A DNA stretch of 64,000 bases from Cyanobacteria bacterium REEB67 (GCA_018971775.1 JAGXAB010000010.1:1-64000); one strand, 5' to 3'. Positions 27,123 through 36,946 are shown, counted from the stretch's first letter. Numbers and translations: made by a program. Notes: generated from the sequence alone by a model not told the origin.

Positions 27123-28622
27123 TTAAGCGCCTGTAAGGCGTTTCAATCGCTGCCTGGCGGCCGACGCATTTTTGCCCTGGGGCGAAAGTTTGAGATAGGT
27201 GCGGTATTCGCTGACGGCATCGCGGCTGTTCTCAGTATGTTCGAGCAAAAGGGCAAGGTTGTAATGGGCGACCGGCAGACTATTGCCGGCCTGGATGATC
27301 GCCCGGCGGAAGGCTTTGTCGGCGGCTTCGAAGTCGCCGCGCTCGCGCAAAATAATTCCCAGCATGTTCTGGGAGCAAGGATTGGTTTCATGCTGTCTGG
27401 CCGAATCTTCGATCGCCTTGCGAAAAGCCTGTTCCGCACCGCGGTTATCGCCCATATGGCGGAGAACCATGCCCAGATTGTATTGCGCCTCGGGGAAGCC
27501 CCCAGACTTCAATTGCACTGCCTTGCGGTAGGCGTCGAGGGCCTCGCCTTGCTGACCGTCCCCGGCCAGGGCCAGTCCGTAGTTGTTCCAGGCAATTGGA
27601 TCTTCGGCGGCAGCGCCATGCACGAGCGCGCTCAAATCCTTGCGGGCATCGCTCCAGTCGTGCTTGACCAGGGCCTGGTGGGCACGGTTACGAGCTTCGT
27701 CACTATTGCCGCCGCCCAGCAGATTGCCAAATCCGAAAGGACCGCCGCCACCGCCGCTCTTTAAACGAGCGATGCGGTTTTTGGTTTCGGCTGAGTATTT
27801 TTTATTGGTCTCGTATTTGAGACTATTGGAATAGGCCGAAAGAGCGGCCTCACGATGACCGCGTTTTTCTTCGATCAAGCCCAGATGATAATAAATGAAG
27901 GCCGAATTTGGGCTGAGCTGCAGAGCTTTCTTCAGCTCGTCATAAGCGTCATCGATGCGATTGTCATCCAGATCAATGGCCGCTAAACCACTGTAAGCCT
28001 TGGCACTGTCAGGCTTGAGCTTGATCGCCTGAATATAGCTCTTGCGCGCTTCGCTGCGGTGTCCGAGCTCCCGCTGTGCATTACCAACATAAAAGTAAAG
28101 ATCGGGCTGATTACTAGGCATCACTTCCATACAACGATTGAAGAGTTTGATTGCCTCGGCAGGCTTATGCATGCTGCTCAGCAAAATGCCGTAGTTGTTT
28201 AGAGCCTGTCCATAGATCGGCTCTATATCCAGGGCTTTACGATACCAGATTTCGGCCTGGGCATTATTGCCTTCATAGGCATACGAAAGAGCGATATTGT
28301 TATAAACGTCCGGCAACTCCGGCTGCTCCTTGACGACCTCGTCGAACTCGACACGAGCCGCCTGGCACTTCCGCTCGCGCAACAGCTTGATACCAGCCAG
28401 CATACGCGCCATCACATCTGGACGATAAGTTCGATCCTCGGCCAGGGCAGGCTCGGCCACCCCCAAAAAGGCGACCGTGTGGCAAAAGAGCGCTGTCAGA
28501 CTGCCGACGGCAAAAGGTATGAGAGGGCCGACACGTACGACACGTCCGAAAGGTCCGAAAGGTCCGAAAGGTCCGAAAGGCACCAAATTGCATATTTTTC
28601 GTGCCGGTCTGCGCTTCGCCAA
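27123..28622 (-). CDS. Secreted TPR-repeat protein
   Basis: The 499-residue product has a basic N-terminus, a GPFGPFGPFG run from a 9-bp DNA repeat, a hydrophobic signal-like segment (VGSLTALFCHTVAFLGV, AEPALAED) and then TPR units. Five or six units fill about 75-250 (IALSYAYEGNNAQAEIWYRK) and four more about 325-490, separated by a Gly-rich linker (GGGGGPFGFGNLLGGGNSD). The start is uncertain: TTG 28622 is the outer limit, and a GTG in or after the repeat would still leave a complete signal peptide. Divergent from mfd across 230 bases with no recognised element. Role unknown. Confidence 0.8.
   Translation of the reverse strand: MAKRRPARKICNLVPFGPFGPFGPFGRVVRVGPLIPFAVGSLTALFCHTVAFLGVAEPALAEDRTYRPDVMARMLAGIKLLRERKCQAARVEFDEVVKEQPELPDVYNNIALSYAYEGNNAQAEIWYRKALDIEPIYGQALNNYGILLSSMHKPAEAIKLFNRCMEVMPSNQPDLYFYVGNAQRELGHRSEARKSYIQAIKLKPDSAKAYSGLAAIDLDDNRIDDAYDELKKALQLSPNSAFIYYHLGLIEEKRGHREAALSAYSNSLKYETNKKYSAETKNRIARLKSGGGGGPFGFGNLLGGGNSDEARNRAHQALVKHDWSDARKDLSALVHGAAAEDPIAWNNYGLALAGDGQQGEALDAYRKAVQLKSGGFPEAQYNLGMVLRHMGDNRGAEQAFRKAIEDSARQHETNPCSQNMLGIILRERGDFEAADKAFRRAIIQAGNSLPVAHYNLALLLEHTENSRDAVSEYRTYLKLSPQGKNASAARQRLKRLTGA
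28544..28579. repeat. Four tandem copies of GTCCGAAAG
   Basis: The 9-base unit GTCCGAAAG is repeated four times without mismatch. It lies inside the 5' part of the minus-strand TPR gene and encodes the Gly-Pro-Phe run. Gain or loss of a unit keeps the frame. Confidence 0.9.
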
Positions 28623-28853
28623 CTTTTAGCCCACAAATATCTAACCTTGCACACATGATACAAGAATGGGTGGCTTTAGAGCCCTTTACACGGATGGTCG
28701 AGCGCTCATCAAGGGTGATAAAATAAACAATTCGCCGTCAAGGGTCAAGGTTAAAGCCTCCGCGTCTTTTACCGTCTTTTTAGAAAGATTTGTCAGCCTC
28801 CTTTAAAAATCGTCAGCACTACCCTAAAAATCGGAATCCTTACTTACAAGAAG

Positions 28854-31800
28854 ATGCGCAACGCCAACTTAGCAGTAAACCTGCACCAGCTCTTTCTCCA
28901 CTGTCCGCAGTACGCCAAGCTATTGTCGAGGACGGCGCGCGGCAGCAATACCGAGCTCAATCTCGTCGGCCTGACTGATTCGGCAAAGTCACTTGTGCTC
29001 TCGGTCTTGGCGCACGAAACGAAGAGACCGATGATGATCGTAGTGCAGGATAATCACATCGGTGCGCGTTATCACCAGGAATTGTCCAACCTGAGCCGCT
29101 ATCCCATCTATTTATTTCCATCCAGCGAAGTTTCTCCTTACGAGCAGGTACTCTCCAGTCCCGACAATATCGCTGCCCAGCTGGAAGTCTTGACCCACTG
29201 CCTGGAGCGTCCCAATGATCCTTTCATTGCCGTCGTCAGCGCCCGCGCCCTTACCCAAAGAGTGCTTTCACCAAAAAGTTTGACCGACAATACCCTCACA
29301 TTTTCAGTCGGGCAAAATATCGACCCGGCCGAATTAGCCAGACGCATGGCCAATCTCGGTTATTCCCGCGAAGCGCTCGTAACCCTGCGCGGCGAGTTCA
29401 GCATCCGCGGCGACATCGTCGATATTTTTCCTTCCTTTGGACCGCCGGTGCGGATCGAGCTTTTTGGCGAAGAAATCGAATCTATTCGCGTCTTCAATAT
29501 CGACTCGCAGCGCTCGGTCGAAACCAAGGACAAATGCCTGATTCCACCACGCTGGTGGATAACCCTGCACAAAGACGATGCTGAGCGAGAAGCTTTTGTC
29601 GAGACACTGCGGGCGGTGACAGACAAAACCGTACAGGAACTTCCCGACCAGGCCGCCGACACGATGCGCTCTGTCATGGAAAGCGATCTGGAAGCGCTTG
29701 CCGCCGGTCGCTATCCCGAATCGGTCGAATACTACGCGCCTTATGTCCATAGCGAATTTGCCACCATTTGCGATTACATTACCGACTCCAGCTTGATCGT
29801 TCTGGACGAATGGGATTCTCTTTTTGCTGCCATTCAATCTTATGAAGAGCGCCTCAATGGAGTTTTCAAGGAAGGCCTCGATACCGGTCGACTGCTGCCT
29901 CTGCCGCGCTCGCTGCACGCCAGCGGAAGAGAAACGGCCGCCGCGCTGAAAAAACATCAACGCGTATTTGTTTCCACTTTGCCGATTGCCCTGGAAGAGG
30001 AGACACTCTCCTCCGAGCTGGCCGCCCAGGCCCTCGTGCATTTCGAGTGCCAACCGGTCGAGCGCTTCGGCAATCAAATCGATCTACTTGCCGAAAAAGT
30101 ACGCGGCTGGCGCAAGGAAGGCCTGCACGTTCTCATTTCCACCGAACAACCGCAGCGCATCCTCGGCATCTTGAAAGAATGGGACATCGGCGCCGAATAT
30201 TTGTCCGGCGCCGACACCTCGCAGGACACTCATATCGATTTGAACGGCACCGCTGACGGTGCTGGTAATGGCGCTGGAAACGGCAATAATTCCGGTAACG
30301 GCGCCGCGAAAAATCCAGGCGCTGCGATCGGACCGGGAAGCGCCGCTAAAGATAAAGAGGCAAAAGACAAAGATCTGGCCGCGAGATTGGCCGATCTCGA
30401 GGGCGCGTTGCCCGCTCCATCAGCCCGCGGCGCTTCATCGAGCGGGCCACCGGTTTGGGTTTGCCGTCATGGTTTCACCCATGGTTTCAGATTGAATGAT
30501 GCCGAGCTAGTCTGCGTCACCGACGCCGAGATGTTCGGACTGAAGCGCAAGCCGACTGTCTATAGAAGACCGATTGCCGAAAAGAGCTACGAGCGTTTTA
30601 CCTCGGTAGCCGATTTAAAAATGGGCGATTATGTCGTCCATATGAAACATGGTATCGGTCAATTTGTCGGCGTGCAGCGCATCACCGTCGATGCACAGAT
30701 GCGCGAATACTTGACCGTGCAATATACCGGCGACGATAGACTCTATGTACCGGTCGACCAGATCAACTTGCTCTCGCGCTACCGCGGCGCCGGCGACACC
30801 GCTCCCAGGCTATCGAGATTGGGCGGAGCCGAATGGGAATCGACCAAGCGTCGAGTCAAAAAATCGGTCAAGCAAGTGGCCGAAGACCTGGTCAATCTCT
30901 ACGCCATGCGCGCCAAACAAGAAGGCTTCCAGTGCGTGCCCGATACTCCGTGGCAATACGAGATGGAAGAAGCCTTTCCTTTTGAAGAAACGCCAGATCA
31001 GTGGCAGGCCATCCTCGACGTCAAAGCCGATCTCGAATCGAGCAAACCGGCGGACCGCCTGATCTGCGGAGACGTCGGTTTCGGCAAAACTGAAGTGGCC
31101 ATCCGCGGTATTTTCAAGGCCGTCATGTCCGGCAAGCAAGTAGCGGTTCTAGTGCCGACTACTATCCTCGCTCAGCAGCATTACAACAATATGTCCGAGC
31201 GCTTCGCCGCCTATCCGATCAAAGTCGGCTTGCTCAGTCGCTTCCGCACAGCCAAAGAACAAAGAGAAGTAGCCAGACGTCTTTCCACCGGCGAATGCGA
31301 CGTCGTCGTCGGTACGCATCGTATGCTGCAAAAAGACATCGCTTTCAAAGATCTCGGCCTCGTCGTCATCGATGAAGAGCAGCGCTTTGGTGTCGCTCAC
31401 AAGGAAAAATTGAAACAGCTGCGTGTCATGGTCGACGTGATCACGATGTCAGCCACGCCCATCCCCAGGACTCTCTACATGGCGCTCTCGGGCGCGCGCG
31501 ATATGTCGCAGATCAATACTGCGCCGATCAACCGCTCGCCAATCAAGACTTTTGTCGGCGAATATAAATTGCCCCTGGTGCGCACCGCCATCCTGCACGA
31601 GATGGAGCGCGGCGGTCAAATCTACTTTGTCCACAACCGCGTCGAAAACATCGAGCAAATCGCTTACGAAGTCAAACAACTCGTGCCGGAAGCGCGTATC
31701 GCCATCGGCCACGGCCAGATGAATGAACGCGATCTGGAAAATGTCATGCTCTCATTTTTCAACCATGAATTTGATGTGCTCGTCTGCACGACTATCATCG

Positions 31801-32651
31801 AATCTGGTCTCGACATCACCAACGTCAATACGATCATCATCAATGATGCCGACAAGCTCGGCCTGGCCCAAATGTATCAGCTGCGCGGTCGCGTCGGTCG
31901 ATCCGCCTGTCAGGCCTATGCTTATTGCCTCTATACTCCGGCCAAAATCCTCTCCGAACAAGCTCAGGGCAGACTCAAGGCCATTCGCGAATTCACATCG
32001 CTCGGCTCCGGTTATCAAATCGCCCTGCGCGATATGGAAATCCGCGGCGTTGGCAATATTCTCGGCTCCGAACAGCACGGTCATATGATTTCGGTCGGCT
32101 TCGAGCTCTATTGCAAACTGCTCGAAGAGTCGGTGGCAGAGCTCAAGGGCGAAATTGTCGAGCAGGAAGCGGAAGCGGCCGTGGATATCAACGTCACCGC
32201 CTACATCCCCGAATCGTATATAGAGGATGGCAGTCAAAGGCTGATCGAATACAAACGTCTGGCCGATGTCAAATCCGCCACCGAACTCAGTGTACTTGTC
32301 GACGAATGGAAAGATCGCTTTGGTCAGATACCGAAGGAAACCGAGCAGTTGACCAAAGTGGTACGCCTCAGACTGCTCGCCAGCCACGCTAATGTCCAGT
32401 CGATTAAACCCGATCTCGCCGGCGTCAGACTCTATGTACCGTTCCGCCTGCAACAGTGGTTGCCGGTGCAAAATCGTCTGCCCAAACATCTGGCCAACCG
32501 CACGGTCTACAAACCAGGTATTGCCGGAGGTCAGGGCTCGAGCCCATACATTCTGGTCAAATCGCAAGGCGATGAACCGGAAGATCAATTGACCCTGCTC
32601 GAAGAGCTTTTGACTGCCATTGTCTCCAATTCGCAAGTCAAGCAAGCCTGA
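28854..32651 (+). CDS. mfd: Transcription-repair coupling factor
   Basis: Mfd removes stalled RNA polymerase and recruits UvrA to lesions. The 1265-residue product has the UvrB-like N-terminal region (SSEVSPYEQVL, the RGEFSIRGDIVDIFP motif), the RNA-polymerase-interaction domain (KMGDYVVHMKHGIGQFVGV, near 30620), the RecG-like motor with Walker A GDVGFGKTEV and DEEQ box (VIDEEQRFGV), the translocation motif LYQLRGRVGR-type segment, and the C-terminal TRCF domain. A low-complexity Gly/Asn/Ala insertion occupies about residues 457-532 before the polymerase-binding domain. It is longer than the E. coli protein, mainly because of this insert. uvrC is also in this window. Confidence 0.97.
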   Translation: MRNANLAVNLHQLFLHCPQYAKLLSRTARGSNTELNLVGLTDSAKSLVLSVLAHETKRPMMIVVQDNHIGARYHQELSNLSRYPIYLFPSSEVSPYEQVLSSPDNIAAQLEVLTHCLERPNDPFIAVVSARALTQRVLSPKSLTDNTLTFSVGQNIDPAELARRMANLGYSREALVTLRGEFSIRGDIVDIFPSFGPPVRIELFGEEIESIRVFNIDSQRSVETKDKCLIPPRWWITLHKDDAEREAFVETLRAVTDKTVQELPDQAADTMRSVMESDLEALAAGRYPESVEYYAPYVHSEFATICDYITDSSLIVLDEWDSLFAAIQSYEERLNGVFKEGLDTGRLLPLPRSLHASGRETAAALKKHQRVFVSTLPIALEEETLSSELAAQALVHFECQPVERFGNQIDLLAEKVRGWRKEGLHVLISTEQPQRILGILKEWDIGAEYLSGADTSQDTHIDLNGTADGAGNGAGNGNNSGNGAAKNPGAAIGPGSAAKDKEAKDKDLAARLADLEGALPAPSARGASSSGPPVWVCRHGFTHGFRLNDAELVCVTDAEMFGLKRKPTVYRRPIAEKSYERFTSVADLKMGDYVVHMKHGIGQFVGVQRITVDAQMREYLTVQYTGDDRLYVPVDQINLLSRYRGAGDTAPRLSRLGGAEWESTKRRVKKSVKQVAEDLVNLYAMRAKQEGFQCVPDTPWQYEMEEAFPFEETPDQWQAILDVKADLESSKPADRLICGDVGFGKTEVAIRGIFKAVMSGKQVAVLVPTTILAQQHYNNMSERFAAYPIKVGLLSRFRTAKEQREVARRLSTGECDVVVGTHRMLQKDIAFKDLGLVVIDEEQRFGVAHKEKLKQLRVMVDVITMSATPIPRTLYMALSGARDMSQINTAPINRSPIKTFVGEYKLPLVRTAILHEMERGGQIYFVHNRVENIEQIAYEVKQLVPEARIAIGHGQMNERDLENVMLSFFNHEFDVLVCTTIIESGLDITNVNTIIINDADKLGLAQMYQLRGRVGRSACQAYAYCLYTPAKILSEQAQGRLKAIREFTSLGSGYQIALRDMEIRGVGNILGSEQHGHMISVGFELYCKLLEESVAELKGEIVEQEAEAAVDINVTAYIPESYIEDGSQRLIEYKRLADVKSATELSVLVDEWKDRFGQIPKETEQLTKVVRLRLLASHANVQSIKPDLAGVRLYVPFRLQQWLPVQNRLPKHLANRTVYKPGIAGGQGSSPYILVKSQGDEPEDQLTLLEELLTAIVSNSQVKQA

Positions 32652-32690
32652 AAAAACTAATTTATGTGGTCCTCATTTGTGGAGTATTCA

Positions 32691-34274
32691 GTGAACAAGT
32701 CAACCCTAAGCTCAGTGGCAAGTCTCAAGGCTCTGACCTTAATCGTGGCCGCCTCGCTCAGCTTGAGCGCCTGCGTAGCCCCTAAAGCGGATAAGGGCGG
32801 CGACGGCAAGGGCGACAGCGCAAAAAAAACCGACGCCACAGCCAGCGGTACTGACACCGCCGCCGGTACCGCAAGCGGCAGCACCACTAGCAGTACCAGC
32901 ACGGAGACAAGCACTGCTACCACTACCGACAGCAAGCCGGCCGCCCCCCCCGCTGGTCAGAGCGGCGCCGCCCCCGAGGTCAAATCCGAGCTAGACGACC
33001 TGCCGCAGCTCAACGCTGTCCGTGACGTCAATCTCAGCAAGCTCAAAGATACAACAGTAATTTGCACAGTGAACGGCACGCCGATTACCGTGACCGCCTT
33101 CAAAAAAGAATTTCGCGAGGCCGTCGTCTCCTTACAAAACATGCTTACCACTCAACCGGGCAAAGTCAATCAATTGCTCGGCGACGCCAAAGCGATGGGC
33201 GTGCAGCTGACCGATGACGAACGCAAACGCCTGCTCGAGACGGCCAAACACAAGGAAGCACTGGAAGGAAAATCCTTCGCTGATTTCCTCAAAGACAAAA
33301 AAATTACCGAAGCCCAGTTTAACGAACAAGTTTTGATGCTCGGCCTTGCCTTCAAAACAGGCACGAGAATCATCGAAGGGCAGCTCCTGAGCGAAATCAT
33401 CAACCGTGAGCTCGTATTGCAAGCGGCTCGCGCCGCCCATTATGATTCGACAGCGATGAATCACTTCATCACCTTCAAGCATTCGCCCCGCTACGATGAA
33501 ATCCTCAAAAATAGCAATGCCACCGCCGAACAAATCAAAGACGAAGTCGTCAATCATGAAATGATTGCTCTGATGATGGAGCAGATAGCAAAAACGGCCA
33601 ATTTGCCCGAGTCGGCTTTGAAGGCACAATATGACAGCAATAAGGACAAATTCAAACACGGCGAACGGCTGCGCTTGAGCCACATCGTCATTGCCGCTCC
33701 GGCCTTCGATAATCCACCTCTGGAATCGATCCGCACTCAAATCAAGAAACAGAAACCCAATCTCACCCCCGACGAGCTCAACAAAGAAGAGCAAGTGCTG
33801 AAAGTGCATCAGCAAAATCTCGCCACCGAAATTTTGGCTCGCGCCTTGAAGGGCGAAGATTTCAAATCACTGGCGGATCGTTACACCGACGATGTGCAGG
33901 CGCGTTCGCTCAAGGCCGGCGGGGATCTTGGCTTCATAGACCTCTCGGTACCGATCAAAGGACCCAATGGCGCCAAATCGGACCAGCAAAAATTGACCGA
34001 CGCAGTCAAGGGTCTGAAAGTCGGGGCGGTGGCACCTAATCTGGTGCAGACTGGTTTCGGCTATCATATTGTCAAGCTCACAGAGCGGCAGCCCGCTGGC
34101 CTCTTGACCTTCGCCGAAGTTAAGCCTACCCTTGCCCAAATCCTCGGCGCTCAAAACAAAGAATTGGCCGAAATGAACTGGATCAGAGAGCAACGTAAAA
34201 AAGCCAACATTGTCGTCAGCGATGAATTGACCCGGGCCGCCGCGCAACAAAAGAGCGCCCAGCCTGTGAGATAA
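32691..34274 (+). CDS. PrsA/SurA-like peptidyl-prolyl isomerase lipoprotein
   Basis: Start GTG 32691 (GGAG six bases upstream) gives a 527-residue prolipoprotein with lipobox LSAC (Cys 28). A Ser/Thr/Ala/Gly-rich linker of ~70 residues follows, then a SurA-N-like chaperone region (TPITVTAFKKEFREAV through MEQIAKTANLPE). The parvulin domain begins at RLRLSHIVIAAP and includes FKSLADRYTDD, GGDLGFID and GFGYHIVKLTERQP. Such proteins fold exported proteins at the membrane surface. The parvulin domain carries a ~35-residue insertion after the first strand. Lies 39 bases after mfd and may share its transcript. Confidence 0.9.
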   Translation: MNKSTLSSVASLKALTLIVAASLSLSACVAPKADKGGDGKGDSAKKTDATASGTDTAAGTASGSTTSSTSTETSTATTTDSKPAAPPAGQSGAAPEVKSELDDLPQLNAVRDVNLSKLKDTTVICTVNGTPITVTAFKKEFREAVVSLQNMLTTQPGKVNQLLGDAKAMGVQLTDDERKRLLETAKHKEALEGKSFADFLKDKKITEAQFNEQVLMLGLAFKTGTRIIEGQLLSEIINRELVLQAARAAHYDSTAMNHFITFKHSPRYDEILKNSNATAEQIKDEVVNHEMIALMMEQIAKTANLPESALKAQYDSNKDKFKHGERLRLSHIVIAAPAFDNPPLESIRTQIKKQKPNLTPDELNKEEQVLKVHQQNLATEILARALKGEDFKSLADRYTDDVQARSLKAGGDLGFIDLSVPIKGPNGAKSDQQKLTDAVKGLKVGAVAPNLVQTGFGYHIVKLTERQPAGLLTFAEVKPTLAQILGAQNKELAEMNWIREQRKKANIVVSDELTRAAAQQKSAQPVR

Positions 34275-34318
34275 TTGGCCTGACTTTAATCGGTCGAGCT
34301 TAGTAGAGGAGGTTCTCG

Positions 34319-35116
34319 ATGGCACCTATTGCCAAAATTGCACTGACCGCCCTGTGTCTTTCTATCGCCGGTACACAGCAGGTTCTGGCAGCAAATCCAG
34401 CATATCAGGCTAACGTCGACGGCGTCGCTCTGATGAAGGCTCAAAAGCCAAAAGAAGCGATGGCCAAATTTGACGAAGCGATCAAGACCCATCCTCAATA
34501 TGCCCGGGCTTATGCCAACCGCGCCGGCGCCAAGATGACCAACCGCGACTACAAAGGCGCCCTCGCCGATTGCGATAAAGCGATCGAGCTAAATCCCAAG
34601 CTGGACGTGGCTTACAACAATAAAGCCTGGGCCGAACTGCATCTCAATCATTTCGAAAAAGCGGTCGCAGCCTGCGACGAAGCTCTGAAACTTTCACCTA
34701 AAATGGCCATTGCCCTGGTCAATCGCTCCAATGCCCTGATCCATCTCGGTAAGACCAAGGAAGCTCTCGAAGACAGCAACAAAGCAATCGCCCTCGACGA
34801 TAAACTGCCGGTCGCCTACGTCAACCGCGCCCATGCCTATATCGCCCTCAAAGATTTCGAAAAAGCGATCGCCGATTGCGATAAAGCCTTGAGCCTCGAG
34901 CCCAATATGGCTCGCGCTTACGAAGATCGTGGCCACGCCTATGTCCATCTCGACAAATTGGATAAAGCCATGGCCGATATTTCCAAATCTCTGGAAATCG
35001 ATCCCAAACTGGGAGCTGGTTATTACAACCGCGCCGAACTCTATCGCAAAATGGCTATGGAAGATGCCAAAACAGCCGCCAAACTTGGCTACAGCAGAGC
35101 GCCGCAGGACAAATAA
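34319..35116 (+). CDS. Secreted TPR-repeat protein
   Basis: The 265-residue product has a signal peptide (IALTALCLSIAGTQQVLA) and about six consecutive canonical TPRs (for example YARAYANRAGAKMTNRDYKG and MARAYEDRGHAYVHLDKLDK), close to consensus. GAGGAGG lies seven bases before the ATG, one of the strongest ribosome sites here, so high translation is likely. A clean intrinsic terminator follows at 35150. Probably a small exported protein-interaction scaffold. Confidence 0.88.
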   Translation: MAPIAKIALTALCLSIAGTQQVLAANPAYQANVDGVALMKAQKPKEAMAKFDEAIKTHPQYARAYANRAGAKMTNRDYKGALADCDKAIELNPKLDVAYNNKAWAELHLNHFEKAVAACDEALKLSPKMAIALVNRSNALIHLGKTKEALEDSNKAIALDDKLPVAYVNRAHAYIALKDFEKAIADCDKALSLEPNMARAYEDRGHAYVHLDKLDKAMADISKSLEIDPKLGAGYYNRAELYRKMAMEDAKTAAKLGYSRAPQDK

Positions 35117-35149
35117 ACAAGCGACAATCGGCCTCTATTCTCAAATGAA

Positions 35150-35181
35150 AAGCCCGCTGTCTCAAGACAAGCGGGCCTTTT
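35150..35181 (+). terminator. Rho-independent terminator
   Basis: AAAAGCCCGCTGTCT pairs with AGACAAGCGGGCCTTTT (one mismatch or bulge in the stem) and is followed by TTTT. It lies 34 bases after the TPR gene stop. Confidence 0.85.
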
Positions 35182-35250
35182 GATCTTTCCAAAATGGTGC
35201 TGACTTTGCTCTCAGTTACTGGTCACTGAAAAGTCCTTCGTCACACCGTC

Positions 35251-35616
35251 CTACCATTTGTAATTGACGATACCGTAGTGCGGATTATAGGGAGTCGCCT
35301 GAGAAGAGGCTCCCGCCTGCGAGACGCCACCGGTTTCAGATTCGGAACCATTGCTCATCACACCACCAGACTCAGATTCGGCACCGCTGCCGTAAACGCC
35401 GCCGCTCTGGGTCTCGCTGCCGTTTGCAGCGACGCCACCGGACATCGATTCGGCGCCAGAGCCCATCACGCCGCCAGCTTCGCTATCACCGCCGCCGACC
35501 ATGATAAATTCCGCTTCGGAAGAAGCAGCCAGAGATGGTCCGGCCAGAACGAAACAGGCCGAAAGAGCAAGAAAGCCCTCAGCCAAAACGCCGACATACT
35601 TTTGATTCAGTTTCAT
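35251..35616 (-). CDS. Small secreted protein with 12-residue GGV repeats
   Basis: The 121-residue product has a signal peptide (FLALSACFVLAGPSLA). It then has an exact 12-residue period: GGV recurs at residues 48, 60, 72, 84 and 96, with alternating GSGAES- and NGSE-type fillers, so the true unit may be 24 residues. It ends in an aromatic tail (YNPHYGIVNYKW). The composition (Gly, Ser, Glu, almost no Lys) suggests an extracellular structural or surface repeat protein. It has its own promoter (35671-35698). No known family. Confidence 0.75.
   Translation of the reverse strand: MKLNQKYVGVLAEGFLALSACFVLAGPSLAASSEAEFIMVGGGDSEAGGVMGSGAESMSGGVAANGSETQSGGVYGSGAESESGGVMSNGSESETGGVSQAGASSQATPYNPHYGIVNYKW
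35323..35475. repeat. 36-bp coding repeats (about 4.3 units)
   Basis: DNA of the GGV-repeat protein. Similar 36-base units follow each other, alternate units being more alike (the unit with GCTGCCGTAAACGCC-type filler against the unit with CATCACGCC-type filler). Confidence 0.7.
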
Positions 35617-35670
35617 TTTCCCTGCCAGGCACCACGGTTAAGTGACGCAGTTGAAGTAAATCTCTATTTC

Positions 35671-35698
35671 ATTATAGCGACTATTGTCGAGACGCCAA
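35671..35698 (-). promoter_or_regulatory. Promoter for the GGV-repeat protein
   Basis: On the minus strand TTGGCG (35698-35693), 16-base spacer, TATAAT (35676-35671). Transcription would start near 35664, leaving a ~48-base leader. Confidence 0.6.
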
Positions 35699-35775
35699 TA
35701 AGAGGGCTATTGCCAAGAGATACTTGTTTAGATTTGCCGGAGCCGCTATCGGCTTCTTCTAACGGGCCGCGCGGC

Positions 35776-36915
35776 TCAGTCCTCGACGTTATCCTTGTAG
35801 ACGCACGCGACATTGCCACCGCTCACCTGAGCAGCATTGAGAGCATTTTGAGCAAAGGCGAAGAGCTTGTCATAATTGTCGCCTTTTTCCAGATGGGCGA
35901 CACCGATGCTTACCGTGGTAGGCACAAAGATACCACTCTCCACTTTTTGCTCGCCGCGACGAGTCAAATTCATCAAAGCTTCGTTGATGCGCTTGACGAG
36001 ATAATCGGCCACCTGGGACGCCTCGCGTCGATCGAGACGGGGGCAAAAGACGAGAAATTCATCGATACCAAGCCGGCCGCAAATATCGACCCGACGGATA
36101 TTGGCGTTGATTGTCGAGGCGACGGCCTTCAAAATTGAGTCACCAAGGGCGGTGCTATAAACATCGAGGGAGCGACTCTTGCCCAGATCGAGATCGACGA
36201 GGAACATGGTGGCAGGATCGCCGAAGTGACTGACCTTCGATAATTCCTTTTCCACCGCCTCAACGGCGAAACGGCGATGCAAAAACCCAGTGACGCGATC
36301 TTCGTTTTCCAGCTCGCGCAGAGCGCTCGAAAGCTGCTCGACCTGGGCCAGGCGAGCCAGATGAGCGGCGATCACGACGAGGCTATCGAGTACTAGTTTG
36401 TTCCAGCGATTGTTTTCCGCCTCGTGCAGATAAAGGAGTCCGGCCCGACCTTCGCCTTTGACCTGAGCATTTTCATTGCGTGTTTTGAGCGGCAAAAAAT
36501 AACCGCTGTCGAGATGTCCGGCAATCTTCGCAGTCAGCGCATCGTCTTTATCGAGGACATTGATGTCGCCGTCGAGCGCCATCAACTCCTCAGCCAGCCT
36601 CTGTCCGTAAGGTCCGGCAAATTTATGGGCGACCGGCTCGGTGCCTGGGGTCGTGTATTCGAATATTTCCAGACGAAGCTCTCGTCCGGCTCGATCTTTT
36701 TCTCCTTCGCCGCCCGCTTCAGCAACAAACATCAGACAGCGATCGGCATTAAAAACTCGGCCGATACGATCGGTCAGACTTTGAATGTCGCCGGCATAAC
36801 TGAAAGACAGCGCTTTGCTGGTGCGCAATACACTGCAAAGGGCGCGTAATACGCCTTCGGCGTTGAAGGGCGAAAAATCGATTTCGAGAGTGTCCTTCGA
36901 CGTCAATACAATCAT
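35776..36915 (-). CDS. GAF-like/GGDEF-domain protein with degenerate signature
   Basis: The 379-residue product has an N-terminal GAF-like sensory region (about 25-190; IGRVFNADRCLMFVAE) and a C-terminal GGDEF domain (about 220-375; EDRVTGFLHRRF, FLVDLDLGKSR, DICGRLGIDEFLVF, TTVSIGVAHLE). The catalytic GG(D/E)EF is GIDEF, with Ile for the second Gly. The usual DxLTGL is DRVTGF. Diguanylate cyclase activity is therefore doubtful, and a receptor or GTP-sensing role is possible. ATG 36915 is chosen since upstream in-frame sequence would run into the previous gene. Third gene of the prs operon. Confidence 0.8.
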   Translation of the reverse strand: MIVLTSKDTLEIDFSPFNAEGVLRALCSVLRTSKALSFSYAGDIQSLTDRIGRVFNADRCLMFVAEAGGEGEKDRAGRELRLEIFEYTTPGTEPVAHKFAGPYGQRLAEELMALDGDINVLDKDDALTAKIAGHLDSGYFLPLKTRNENAQVKGEGRAGLLYLHEAENNRWNKLVLDSLVVIAAHLARLAQVEQLSSALRELENEDRVTGFLHRRFAVEAVEKELSKVSHFGDPATMFLVDLDLGKSRSLDVYSTALGDSILKAVASTINANIRRVDICGRLGIDEFLVFCPRLDRREASQVADYLVKRINEALMNLTRRGEQKVESGIFVPTTVSIGVAHLEKGDNYDKLFAFAQNALNAAQVSGGNVACVYKDNVED

Positions 36916-36946
36916 CCTGAAAGCAGTGCTAAACGAAAAACAAAGA

